64,000 bases of DNA from Papilionanthe hookeriana x Papilionanthe teres (Eukaryota > Streptophyta > Magnoliopsida > Asparagales > Orchidaceae): assembly GCA_022702705.1 (NCBI GenBank), contig CM040427.1, positions 74,205,283 through 74,269,282 on the forward strand, in the 5' to 3' direction. The position numbers were made by a program, and so were the translations under genes. The stretch's first letter is position 1. Each line of letters opens with the position of its first letter. Below, in pieces: positions 43,495 to 53,991 of the stretch. The notes beneath the pieces were generated by a model. The model had not been told where the DNA came from. It did no database searches and was given only the letters and a program-made list of their open reading frames with translations.

Positions 43495-43910
43495 CTTGCT
43501 TTAATGCTGCTCAAAACCTTCTGCAAAACAATCCCGTAAATCGTGTCTTAAAAGTAAGAAACAACCATCCAGTTGAGAAATGATGGGTAAAGAAATTAGA
43601 CGGCTCTGAGTAACCTCATCTCCGTCAACAAGCAGATTCACCCGCTTTCTCTACACCAGCGACTCACAGAGACAGCGGTTTCCCTCAGTTGAGCGGGCCA
43701 TCCAAGCTGCTCCGGCGAAGCATTACGATCTCTAAAGCACCATCTGGATGCATTCCTAACCCGGATTAAGATCGCCTACCGCCTTGGAGAAGGCGAGAAG
43801 AAGGGTCGAGGGTCGAGCTTCCTCCATCGCTCATAAAACTAGCGAGTTAGGTTTTCGTCGCACCGGCTCGCAAGGACAATCTTACCCGAAATTGCGGACT
43901 TCATCTTCCA
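43495..43910. repeat. GC-richer alpha copy with long flanks (copy 25)
   Basis: Partner of 27830-28320. Core GCGGGCCATCCAAGCTGCTCCGGCG at about 43694-43718. Downstream it has CTAACCCGGATTAAGATCGCC, GGAGAAGGCGAGAAGAAGG and TAGGTTTTCGTCGCACCGGC. The 49-codon frame of the partner is not preserved as one frame, but the block F-P-S-V-E-R-A-I-Q-A-A-P-A-K-H can be read in the equivalent frame. Confidence 0.6.
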
Positions 43911-43989
43911 ATAAATTGTAATTGAATATTACCAAATCCATTCCACGGAACGAGAAAGCAGGGAGTCAAATCAGCTAATGAACCGGCTC

Positions 43990-44502
43990 CTTATAAATAG
44001 GGGTGTAACGAGCCGAGCACGTGCGAGTTCAGGCTCAACTTGTGTTTAGCTCGTTTATATTTCGAGCCTAAAAGTGTGTTTGTGTTCCGCTAGTTTCTTT
44101 AACGAGCCGAACACGAGCTGTTCACGAACGAAAAGTCGTTTTGACAACCCTGATCATGTAAACATAAGATGTTAAGGGTTGAGGCAAGATTTAAGAATTA
44201 TTGTTTACATTAAAACATCATTTGAATCTAATTTAATATTTTTTATTTTATTTACTTAATTAATAATTTTAATTGATTATAAATCTTTTAAATTTTTTAA
44301 AAATACTGCCCATCATATATATATATGTGTGTGTGTGTGTAATTGATGAATACTATTTCGAGTCAAAACGAGCCGAACACGAACGAACGAATAAATCTTC
44401 GTTCTTGTTCGGCTCGTTAAGACTTGTTAACTTAGCCAACGAGCAGAACACAAGCTTCTTCACGAGTCAAACACGAGCCGTTTTGACAGCCCTACTTATA
44501 AA
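43990..44502. repeat. 8-bp target-site duplication CTTATAAA
   Basis: CTTATAAA at 43990-43997 and at 44495-44502, perfect, immediately flanking the hAT-type MITE. Confidence 0.9.
43998..44494. mobile_element. hAT-type MITE, 497 bp
   Basis: Starts TAGGGGTGTAACGAGCCG and ends CGTTTTGACAGCCCTA. The terminal inverted repeat is imperfect (TAGGGGTGTAACGAGCC against TAGGGCTGTCAAAACGG). The subterminal region is packed with GAGCCGAACACGA and TCGTTCACGAACGA words on both strands, as in other plant non-autonomous hAT elements. The centre is A+T-rich with (TA)n-(TG)n at 44316-44340. The perfect 8-bp duplication assigns it to hAT. Frame 44273-44512 is incidental. Confidence 0.85.
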
Positions 44503-45114
44503 TGCACAATGAGCTATCAAGTCAAGTTCAAGACGGAATCTCAATTCCTTAAAATATGTCAAAATAAAAAAAAAAATCTTTAAATTAGTAATAATATTTA
44601 GGAACATATATTTTACATTTTAATTATATTATAAATGTTCAATTAATTTATCATTTAATTATAATACTACCTTAGCTAATATTAACTAACATAGTACATT
44701 TTACTTATCTAGATGCGTGCCACTTGAAGTACTTTGATGTTCTGCTCCCTACTTATTCATTGGACAGTAACAACAGAAGCATCACTTCAGAAATTGCTGA
44801 ATCCAAATCCAAAGAAAACTAGGAAGTGATTCTTAGAATGTTTGTGAGCTTCAATTGATGCTCTACTGTTAAAGATTTGTTTAAATTTTGAACATGTTTT
44901 CCTTGAACTAATAGAACATCAATTTCTATTAGATGCTCCTCCTAATAATAAAGTTAGATGGGCTATTCAAACTTATTACATCACCTGTCGCTTGTTATTA
45001 GTTAATTTCCCTTGAGACAGACAGGCACAAATGAATAAAAAATCAGATAAGTGTCAGGATTTTATCCGTTTACCTGTGAGCACTTTCAAACTGACTAATG
45101 GAATTGAGTGTGTA
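44503..45114. other. No gene recognised
   Basis: A+T-rich to 44700, then ordinary composition with no long frames. No match found elsewhere in the window. Confidence 0.4.
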
Positions 45115-45425
45115 TGTAAATCTTGATTTTAACACTTCAATGTCACAAACATGTCATAACATATGCAAGAATATGTGCATCACACTTCAGAAAAGTTAAT
45201 ATTAGTGATTGTTGAATCCAAATCTGCCTGTGAGACAGAGAGTACACAGTACTGAACATTTGAATGAGCATAAAAAAGTATTGATTTCAGTATCAAGGTT
45301 TGTCTCGAAGTCCCAAATAATGCTGCAAATACTTTCATCTCAACTCATGTGGGCTCAAAGTAGACCATCTTGGTACTGTACAGAGTCACATCGAGAAATT
45401 CAATTCAACTATAGTTCAACAAGGC
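45115..45425 (+). repeat. Gamma module, diverged copy
   Basis: Matches the second half of the 1.3-kb duplication: GTATGTAAATCTTGATTTT, AAAAGTTAATATTAGTGATTG, GAGTACACAGTACTGAACA, AATGAGCATAAAA, GGGCTCAAAGTAGACCATC. Much more diverged than the two tandem copies. Confidence 0.65.
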
Positions 45426-45734
45426 ATTACCTTAATCAAAGCTCAAGATTAGAGTTGAATCCGTTAGATGCCAGGACTAATTAAGTCTGGTATCAACGGT
45501 AAAAAGGAAGGGAAATCGGATTTAAGATTCTGTTGGATTCAATGTTGTCATTTTGGCTCTTTGGCAGAAGTAGGCCAACACTAGCAAAATACTGCTGAAA
45601 TTGCGCCGCCACACAGCCCCAAAAGCCCAAGCAAGACTTGTTAGCCCGCTTGGACTTGGCTTTATAAGTGGCTCATGAGCTGAGTTTGATAAACTAATAA
45701 GCCAAGCTCAAGCCGACCCCGACTCGTCGCGTAA

Positions 45735-46195
45735 GAGAAATATTAATATTATTGTGAGATATTTACTTCCTGGTATAGAAATGAAACGCAAAGAACACAA
45801 GCAAACAAAGATCGTTTACGTGGTTTGATCCAACTGGATCTACGTCCACGGGAGGGAATCAATCAAATAGTCCACCAAGGCAAAAGAAATGGAGAATACA
45901 TAGCTTATACATAGAGGTGAGATATGTACTTCCTTCTATAGTCTCTCTCTCAAGTGACACCTTGATACAAGGTCCAAGATGCTCTCCTCCTCTCTAGCTC
46001 TAGCTATTCTCTCATCTTTTGTGGTAGCTTAAGAACTCTTCCTTTGCTTTCCTAAGCCTCACACCCTCTCTATTTAAACTGCTCTCCAAGCTAATGAATT
46101 CATCAAAGAAGATGCGCAATCGCTTATGTATTTTACAACTAGCAATTAATAGATATTGTTATGCACTTTTCACATTCATGTAACTCATTATGTTA
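45735..46195 (-). mobile_element. Copia-type LTR relic
   Basis: Plus text TTTACGTGGTTTGATCCAACT and GATCTACGTCCACGGGAG, then a CT-rich leader complement and CTCTATTTAAACTGCTC (TATA on the minus strand near 46075), reproduce the arrangement of the copia LTR at 9751-10231. Ends and target duplication are not resolved. The right flank rejoins the duplicate of 7125 at about 46205. Confidence 0.6.
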
Positions 46196-46304
46196 GCTTT
46201 TCTCTTGAAGCTCTCAAACTCCATTCTAAACAAATAAATTGGAGGTTACCCAAAGTTATATATATATATATATATATATATCATACATACCACTCAATTC
46301 TTAT

Positions 46305-46545
46305 GTGTTTGCATATCTAACACCTAAACTTCAAATTTGTCTAACAGCATAAATCAATCAACAAGTTCACTTCAGCTTGCTCATGGAAGCCGTGGTTGCC
46401 CTAAACATATGGGCTGTCCAAGCTGTGATATCTCCACTGCTTGAGAACCATTTGACAAGAGTGGTTGTGTGGATCTCTAAAAGACTACAAGAAAGTTGCC
46501 TTTGATGATGGATTTCACACCGTCATGATGTTGGGGTAAGAGTGG
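46305..46545 (+). repeat. Alpha module, class I (copy 26)
   Basis: Paralogue of copy 4. From the ATG it reads M-E-A-V-V-A-L and then has lost one base. Core GGGCTGTCCAAGCTGTGATAT. It ends TGTTGGGGTAAGAGTGG, a GTAAG donor-like word at the place where copy 4 has GGTGAG. Confidence 0.7.
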
Positions 46546-46609
46546 ATCGTGTGTGTGCGCGCATGTGCGCGTGGAACGATTTAAATATATACCACTCAAT
46601 TCTTATGTA

Positions 46610-46790
46610 TTTACATATTTAATACATAACATATCCAACAACCATTTCACCACAACTGGCTCGTTGAAGCAGCAGCGGTTACCCTCAAATAAATGGGTCA
46701 TCCAAAGCAGCTATATCCCCCTGCTTGAGAAGAGTGGATGTATGAAAGACCCCAAAATGATGATGGACTTAAACAACATTATGGTAAGCA
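46610..46790 (+). repeat. Alpha module, class I (copy 27)
   Basis: Paralogue of copy 5: CAACTGGCTCGTTGAAGCAG, CAGCGGTTACCCTCAAAT, core GGGTCATCCAAAGCAGCTATATCC. A small insertion in the core shifts the frame. Confidence 0.7.
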
Positions 46791-46798
46791 TATTTAAA

Positions 46799-46802
<4 letters not shown>

Positions 46803-46845
<43 letters not shown>
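46803..46845. repeat. (TA)n microsatellite
   Basis: About 43 bp of TA. Confidence 0.95.
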
Positions 46846-46847
<2 letters not shown>

Positions 46848-46897
46848 GATAATTACATACTAACCACCTCAGACGTTGATATTAACAAATTAACCAT

Positions 46898-46900
<3 letters not shown>

Positions 46901-46954
<54 letters not shown>
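46901..46954. repeat. (TA)n-(GA)n compound microsatellite
   Basis: Same compound tract as 7864-7928. Confidence 0.95.
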
Positions 46955-47310
46955 TTATAACACCTAGATCCTTTCGATAGTCACGATAGAGTTACACCAG
47001 ACCATTGCTTGGTAAAATCAGAGATCCATGAAGCACCGTGATCAGAGACAAGGTCTCCAACAATGTTCAATTGGATCTTCATCGCATCATCAAATTGAGA
47101 AAAATTCATGAAATTCATAGAGAACTTGTGAAAAATTCACCGCGATAACATATATATATTTTTGTAAAAGCTTAATTCCATTCATTTCTGGAAGATCATA
47201 AAGAAAATTACAATAAAATAAAAGTACTTAAAACTGCCATGCATTTATAGGAAGATTTACATAACACTCAAGTTACATAGCTGCATATCTAACACCTAAA
47301 TTTCAAATTT
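46955..47310 (+). repeat. M3 module, copy 2
   Basis: GTTATAACACCTAGATCC, ATAGTCACGATAGAGTTACA, GTGATCAGAGACAAGGTCTCC, TTCATAGAGAACTTGTG, AAAAGCTTAATTCCATTCATTTC, and the link GCATATCTAACACCTAAAT at the end. Confidence 0.7.
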
Positions 47311-47334
47311 GTCCAACGAATAAGATGTAGAAGG

Positions 47335-47666
47335 CTAGCCGAGCACAGGTATAATATAAGATGGAGCGTCAAACCAAGCAGTACAACCACAATGATATCA
47401 AAAGCTCAGTGACTTGCACGAGACACGAATAATGCAATCAAGAGGCAATATTTGAGTGCGCTACAGTAAATTCGGGAGAAGTGAGCACGAGTTATATTTT
47501 TGTTGTGATGAAAAGTTTGCCCAAGACATGGTGCAAGAACCTTAAATTACAAGTTCTCATTTTGCACGATGAGGTGGTACGAAATGAAGAAATAGAGACA
47601 TTCGTGGAGCGGAGGGTACTTTCTTTGCCCACTTCGAGGACATAGTTTCTTTTAGAGTGGAGGGGG
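47335..47666 (+). mobile_element. 3' end of a Ty3/gypsy internal region with polypurine tract
   Basis: The stretch before the LTR (AAATGAAGAAATAGAGACATTC, GGAGCGGAGGGTACTTTC, CACTTCGAGGACATAGTTTC) reads like the usual end of a plant gypsy polyprotein region and closes with the purine tract AGAGTGGAGGGGG at 47654-47666, adjacent to the LTR start. Stops are frequent, and no integrase or chromodomain motif remains. Confidence 0.5.
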
Positions 47667-47986
47667 TGTATTACATTGGCGCCTAGCCCAAAAGCAATTT
47701 TTTCTTTTATAGGCCTAAAGGCAATTTAGTCTTTTGTTATTATTAATGTTCGGTAAAATAAGGGTTGTATGTTTGAGTTAAGAGTTTATATATAAGATTG
47801 GATTGTAAGTCAAGTTTTAGGGTTTGGAAGAAATTTCCTACCTCTTGAATTGTATAAATTGAAAGAGATCACCTATCTCTTGAATTGTATGTGCTTATTT
47901 TGTATTCTTGTTGACTTGTTTGAATTAACGAAGAAGTATTTTTGTTAGTCTAATTTCTATAGAAAAGCATGCTGATTCCGACATCA
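47667..47986 (+). mobile_element. Short Ty3/gypsy LTR, 320 bp
   Basis: Starts TGTATTACATTGGCGCC right after a polypurine tract and ends ACATCA. It contains AAGGGTTGTATGTTTGAG, a TATATAAG box near 47790, and a CTTGAATTGTAT word duplicated at 47845 and 47879. It differs in length and sequence from the long-LTR family. Start and end are inferred from the PPT and the PBS-like site. Confidence 0.5.
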
Positions 47987-47989
47987 TAC

Positions 47990-48006
47990 GGTATCATAAT
48001 CGAGCC
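47990..48006 (+). other. Primer-binding-site-like sequence after the short LTR
   Basis: GGTATCATAATCGAGCC resembles the initiator-tRNA-Met site TGGTATCAGAGCC with a short insertion. With a PPT on the left and a PBS on the right, this LTR may join two element bodies. Confidence 0.35.
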
Positions 48007-48502
48007 TCCAAATGTATTTGACTCTATTTTTTTATCTGCTTTTTATGAAATGCTGAATTGAGAACTGAAAATGGTCGTTTGCTAACCTTTCGAATAATAA
48101 TAATAATCGATGCATGTCGGAAAGTCCATGGTGATAGATTAATAAATTATCGAACTTAGTGTTACGCTGAAATTGACGCACACTCGAAGTAATTAAAGAA
48201 AAAACATGAGACACCTCAAGTTTTATGTGAAAAATCTGGTAAGTCGAAAAACCCATGAAACAGCGAGTTGAAATAATCATATGAATGGTCATAACACGGG
48301 TCCACTTTTCTCTTTTGCATTAGAGAAGGTGGAGTAACAATTGGATCATTGCAAATGTATGATTGTAGTTCATCAATAATAGCCGTATTTTTGACTATAA
48401 TGAATGCAATTCTTGATGATAACAAGCTACAACGGTTGTAGGCTATTATTATGAAGACAATAGTCCGTCGTGAATATTGTGAGTGAAACACCGGTGAGAG
48501 AC

Positions 48503-48544
<42 letters not shown>
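48007..48544. other. No gene recognised; (GA)n at the end
   Basis: If the site at 47990 is a true PBS this would be leader sequence of a second body, but no gag motif is visible. A minus-strand frame at 48216-48596 covers the (GA)n and is not taken as a gene. (GA)n occupies about 48509-48549. Confidence 0.4.
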
Positions 48545-48551
<7 letters not shown>

Positions 48552-48890
48552 ATAACACTGAAATCCTTTGATGTGCGATAGAGTTACAATGTCCATTGAT
48601 TGGTAAAATTAAGAATCCCTTGAACACCATGATCGAGAGACAAAGCCTCCAATTTAATTTTCATGGCATCATCGAAAGTGAGAAAAAATTCATGCAATTC
48701 ATAGAGAACTTATGAAAAATTCCTCACTATACCATATATTTTTTTGGTAAAAGCTTAATCCGATTCATTGCTCGAAAATCATAAAGAAAATTGCAATCGA
48801 ATAAAGTGCTAAAAAAGTTTGTCTTGTTTATAGGAAAGTTTTAAAACTCAATTTTTATGTAGTTGCATATCTAACACCTAAATTCAATTT
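48545..48890 (+). repeat. M3 module, copy 3
   Basis: GTTATAACACTGAAATCC, GATAGAGTTACAATGTCC, CCATGATCGAGAGACAAAG, TTCATAGAGAACTTATG, AAAAGCTTAATCCGATTC, and the link GCATATCTAACACCTAAATTC, cut by the next LTR. Confidence 0.7.
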
Positions 48891-48895
48891 AATTG

Positions 48896-51800
48896 ACGGC
48901 TATTATTCGGCACATTTATAGTTTTGTATTTAAATTTATATTTATATATATAATTTGGAAAATAATGCCCATTTTGATTTTGAAAATAATTTGAGTTTGA
49001 AAATTTTAAGATATGAAATTAAATCGATCTCACATCCGAATAGTTTATATAAACGAGCACCGCACCACAAACCGTGTATCTATCACGAGAAGAATGAACC
49101 TGTTGCTTAATGATGGGGCTCGATTAAATAGAAGATTTGTGACATGTTTGGTACGCGAACCCGATTTTAAAAGCGCGACAAGTTCCCTGCTTAATATAAA
49201 AGAATTAAGCGGGATTTCGAAAAACCCTTATAGTTAATTACATCTTAAATGACGGGAATCATTTAAGAAAACTCTCGATAATGATGAGTGTTTTGCTCAC
49301 AAAAAAATTTGAAAGTTTAAAGTTTCAAACGAATTAGATTTTGAAAATTTCGATAGGAAATGGCGCTCGGAATTTGAGCCGATTATTTCGGGGTCGGAAG
49401 AGAAGTAGGGGATGTCACGGACACGAAGTGAACTTCGGTGACTTGACTATCCTATTGTTTGGCTTGAATTTGAGAAGAATTATTTAATGTTTTAATCCTG
49501 TAAATTTTAATAATTGGGTCTTATGTATATGACATAATCATATACATGACTCGAAGATGTGAGGGTTTATGTCGTACCAAACGGCTTACCTCGGAGATCC
49601 TAAGACCGGTTAGGGCTTAATTTACATAATATGATTATGCAAATGCCTAACGAAGAGTTGAGGATTTATGTTACTAAGAAGCCCGAGCTACCTCGAAATC
49701 TTTTATGGTTTGGTTATTTAATTCTAAGAAGGTTTTGAATGAAGATAGCCATGCGCCTTGCGCTCCGAAGCTCCTTGTTGTTGCAGAGGTTGGGTTTAAG
49801 TGGCAATCAAGAGATGAGAGAAGTGTTTTGGTTTAGAATAGTTGAAAATTGAGATGAAGAAGCAGTAACATTAAAAGCAAATCTTAAAGTTGATTAAGCG
49901 AGCAGATTAAGATCTCGCAGTTCATCATCCCGTGCTGACGTTTTTCATCGATTCACTTAGTCCGGATGAATTTACTAAGCTTCAGTTTGAATAAGTTCCA
50001 CACTTTCATTTAGACGGTGAAAAATCTCGTTAGCAACACGTGGGTTACATCATCGAGGTGATTCCGTACGTCGATGAACGTTTTAATTTTAGTTATGATT
50101 GCGAGTTTTTATTTTTGTTGGTGATTAAATTTTGAGTTGTTCAAACATCTTGGGTTTTGATCATTTTTTCATGCATTTATAAATACGAGAAAGTAAGACA
50201 TTCAATAAATTGCGAGAATGTAAATTGCAATAAACTTAAGAAAGCATGCAAAGGTAAACGTTAAGTCATTTTTTACACCTTAACTGACTTACATAGAACA
50301 ATACCTAGGTCAGACTAAGGGAAGGTTCTAGTTGTCTGCAAAATCCTAATCCTGTTATGGTAGTTTCTGTGACGTCTGAGTTCTTGTGCGTTGTTAAGGA
50401 TAATTTTCTTCACGAAATTTAATGAAGTCCCTTTGTTCTTTTAGAACATCATCAGTCAGAGAAATTCTCGGAATTGAATTTTGAACATCTTCTTAGCGTT
50501 TTGGGGATTACTTTGAAGTTGAGTTAGTTTCATTGTGGTGATGAATCAATCACCCGGGTTACTCTTGCTCGATTGAATTAGGATGTTTTGAGGATTATCC
50601 TATGAATAAAGTGACATTTCATTTGATGCTCATTTGAGAATTATGATAATGAAAGCACTTTAGAGACATTAAATTCATTAAATGATTTAACCATTCTTAA
50701 TTGAAGTTTGAATTAATGGTTTAAAGTGATTCAATTTAGTTATAAGGTTTTGATCAATCTTTTTTCAAATATTTTAAATTATTTAAAAAAAAAGTTGAGT
50801 TGTTTAGTTCGGTTAATTTTATTATTTGAAATGGTCTAACTTTTAGATTAATTTTAAATATTTTAAAAACATTTCAATTTGCAATTTATGATATTATTTT
50901 AGTCATGAGTTGTTCCAGATTAATCTTTGATGTTTTAAATTTGTTTTAATTTAAGTATTAAATAATTTGATTAATCTTAATGTTTAGAGTTTGTTTTAAA
51001 TTGATTTTTTTTCTTAATTTACTGATTTGTTTTAAGTATTTTAGGTTTTAATTTAATTTTTTAGATTATTTACTTTTCATTAGTTTCAATTATCATTTTA
51101 TAGTTTAATTAGTAATAAGAACTTAATGACATTTGATTAAATCATTGATTAGGGATTCAATTTAAAATTAGAATATGCTTATATCACATCCTCGGCCTTT
51201 AATAATTCGAAGCCTTAATTAGTCTTCTGAGTTTAGGTGATTTAATTAATGTTTCTCCTTTAATGTTGGTGATTTTAATGAGTTTCTACCATTTTAAAAC
51301 TCATGTTTCCAATCATCCAAAGTGAAGCTATGATCAAATGTTTACCCCTCCCTTTGGTTAAAACTAAATTTTAATTAAGGTTAAAATCTTTTAATTACCT
51401 TAAAAATGCCCTCTTAAACATATTCATCTCATAATTAATCAAATTAAACAAATTAACTTGAAATTTTTATGTCACGCAAACGTATGTACGATTAAGACAT
51501 TAGAGGGAGAAAATATGATTTTTCTATTTTTAATTTAATTTATATAATTATTTTAATGAAAATAGGGAGTTTTGATGAAAATTTCATAATATGATCGAAA
51601 AGTTAATGTCCCTAGGAAAATTATGGGAGGTTTCTATTGACCGGTGGACCAATTGGACCCGATTTTGGTGATTTTTTGAATTATATTTTATTTATTATGA
51701 TTATTTTAAATTTTGAGGTATTAATTAATTATAAAATAAAATTAAAGTTTAAAATTAAGTTTTATATTTTCTTAAATCCCTCTGACCTCAAGGAACTCCA

Positions 51801-53991
51801 GAGAAATAAATTTTATATTTTCTGATTTTTCTTTGAATTTTAGAATTATTTTAGTGGGAAAGGTTGAAAAATCCATTTTTTAATATTAAAAATGCATTAA
51901 GCCTTTAAAATTCAATATCTTTCTTAGAGACTTAGGAAAAATATTTGGCAGTTGCTTAAGTGATTAGGAGATCAAATATGACATTTTATGTATTTTAATA
52001 TTTTATGATATTTTAATTATTAAAATATTAAAAGTTAAGTTAAAAATGAAATTTTTGAAAAAATTCAATTTTAATTTTCTTAGACTCTCACAGAACATCA
52101 AGAGAGTGTCCCAAAAATCGGTTGGTAAATTTTTAAAACGTATTTTTAGTCTTATGAAATTTTTAAGTTTAAATTTATTTGTAATTGTTAGAAAATGCAT
52201 TTAATAGGTTAAAGCATTTTGATTAACTTGAGAATTTTGTGGGGCTTCCTCTGACCCTAAAGATCAGTGGAGAATTTGACACACGAATTAATTTAATTTT
52301 TTAGTTGCTTTAATTAATTCAAAGTTGATTTTAAGGTGAAGTAAATAATTAGGATTATTTACAATGTTTTAATCAGTAGGTAATTATCCCAAGCTCTTGG
52401 TAATAGAAGACCAATCTAATTTTTCTAGAATTTTCGAACGGTATGCTAATTCTTGGAATTAAAATACAAGCAAGCATAAAAGCTTGAAAAATAGATAACT
52501 CACCGTGAACATAGCCTTTGACCTTAGAAAATTCGAATGTTCCCAGATGTGAGAGAGACTATAAAATACTATGGTCTCATGCCATGGTGAATTGTGGGTG
52601 TGAGTGGAAATTAAAATACTCGGATAAGTATAAAAAATAATTAAAAATTAAATACTCGAAGTGTTAGTATATTTTGATGAGGACTTCTCTTCTCTCTTTT
52701 AAATCTTTCGGATCATGGCAATTTCTTATTTATCACCAGAAGATTAGAATTGGGACCCACCACTTAGAAATCCAAACTACTTCTTAACTGCTGCCAAACT
52801 CCTACAAACTTGATTGTAGACCCTAATTACCTAGAGGGTTGAAATCAAATGTGGAAGTTTAAAGGATGAGTTCCTATAGGACTCTTTGGCCTTAGAATTT
52901 TCGTGCTTTGAGTCGAGTGAAGGATTAATTACCTTCTTATTTCTGGCCTCCCCTTTACTTTCCACACACCTCTTAAAAACACACCCATACTGACTTGACC
53001 TCACGACTCATAAAGGTGATTCACATGGATAGTCTTTAACCACTAGCTTCGTTGGGTAAGAGGGTTAGGAGCAGCATGAGTGGGTCTTATGAATGAGTCC
53101 TTCATGGCTGCATGCGGAAGACGTGGCTTTATAAACAACAAAATGATTTCATTCCACTTGTTCACCACCCCGATCTTCAATTTTGCAAATTTTCAATTTT
53201 TGACCCAGGGACCACACACCGCTTAGCTACCCAAAGCCATGAAACCACCCAAAGTTGCAAAACCACCTAAATTACCCAAAATTCCTCAAAATCAATCCTA
53301 AATATTCCCACATTACTCAAATTGATCATCCATACCCAAAAATGCAAAAATTCCAAAATACCTCCCAATACCCTCCAAATACCCAAAATGCCCCTCTTGA
53401 CCAAAATCCAAGACCCAGAAAATTCCCAGAAAATTCCAGAAAATCCCAAATATTCCCAATTTCATTTTGTTCAACTACACCATGGGCCAATTTTTGTCAA
53501 TTTACCCCACTTTTATCAAAACCCCCAATTTGACTATGTTAACCAAAATGAACCAGATGTCAAACCAAACCTACACAATTGACACAAATTCTGGTCCAAT
53601 TCAATTCTAAACTTCAATTAAACATCCCCAACACCAATCTAGACCAAATCAAGTTCAATTTGATTGAAATTTGGATCCAATTTCACTTTTGGCCTTAAAG
53701 CCCAAGGTGGACCCATGACCCAAACTTAGCCCAAAACTCACCCAATGCAACTCTAAAATTAACCCCAAATCTTTTCTAAACCTTCCTTAACATCCCCATA
53801 AACAAAACACTAACATGATTTACCCAAAATTTAGACCCAAACCCACTCAAATTCAGCAATAAAAAGCCCCAATTTTGACCAAAAGCTGAAACCTAACCCA
53901 AATAGGCCCAAACCTCAAAATCAAAACCCAACCCAAAGGCTAAAACCTCTTTGAAACACTCCCATAAACATTTTCCAACATTTATTTTACA
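48896..53991 (-). mobile_element. LTR D: probable solo LTR of the long-LTR gypsy family
   Basis: The family 3' block is at the left end: GTTAATTACATCTTAAATGAC, GGGGATGTCACGG near 49408, CAAACGGCTTACCTCGGAGATCC near 49580, all colinear with LTR A and inverted relative to LTR B and LTR C. The LTR 3' terminus is ...GCCGTCA at plus 48896, cutting the module link. On the minus strand a TTTATAAAG box lies near 53130. The right end is less certain: CA at 53990-53991 followed by TTAAT matches TTAAT at 48891-48895, giving 5096 bp, close to LTR B. The right end falls inside a compositionally uniform C-rich stretch, which argues for caution. Confidence 0.5.

Larger units (their letters stand above)
46205..46995 (+). 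repeat. Segmental duplication, right copy (partner 7125-7960)
   Basis: Carries the same ordered blocks as 7125-7960, including both alpha modules and the (TA)n-(GA)n. An extra (TA)n at 46803-46845 splits the block after the second alpha. Confidence 0.75.
3772..48890. repeat. Cluster of degenerate multi-kb duplicated modules (alpha cluster)
   Basis: Between the two long-LTR gypsy blocks the DNA is a mosaic of recurring modules. Alpha is about 150-250 bp with core GGCCATCCAAGCTGCT and seen some 25 times. Beta is a variant with CTTCATGTCGAC...AAGATGCACG, four times. Gamma (GCATTGTAGAGAAAGTCT...CTGACGAGCAAAC) occurs four times. M3 (GAGTTATAACACC...TTCATAGAGAACTT) occurs three times. Recurrent links include ACATATCTAACACCTAAACT and ATGTTTTATAGAAAAGTGGG. 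RTE LINE fragments recur at the same relative place (9.1, 33.5, 36.4 and 38.9 kb), so the LINE was present before the duplications. Later transposons interrupt the modules, and several junctions show the module split cleanly. Boundaries of the higher-order unit cannot be fixed by eye. Confidence 0.75.

Noticed and set aside
3772..48890. CRISPR-like or prokaryotic array because of the regular recurrence of a short core
   Set aside because: Spacing is irregular (0.2-5 kb), the repeats are long and degenerate, and the context is plant transposons.
53255..53582. Plus frames rich in Pro, Asn, Gln
   Set aside because: Direct consequence of the C/A-rich tract.
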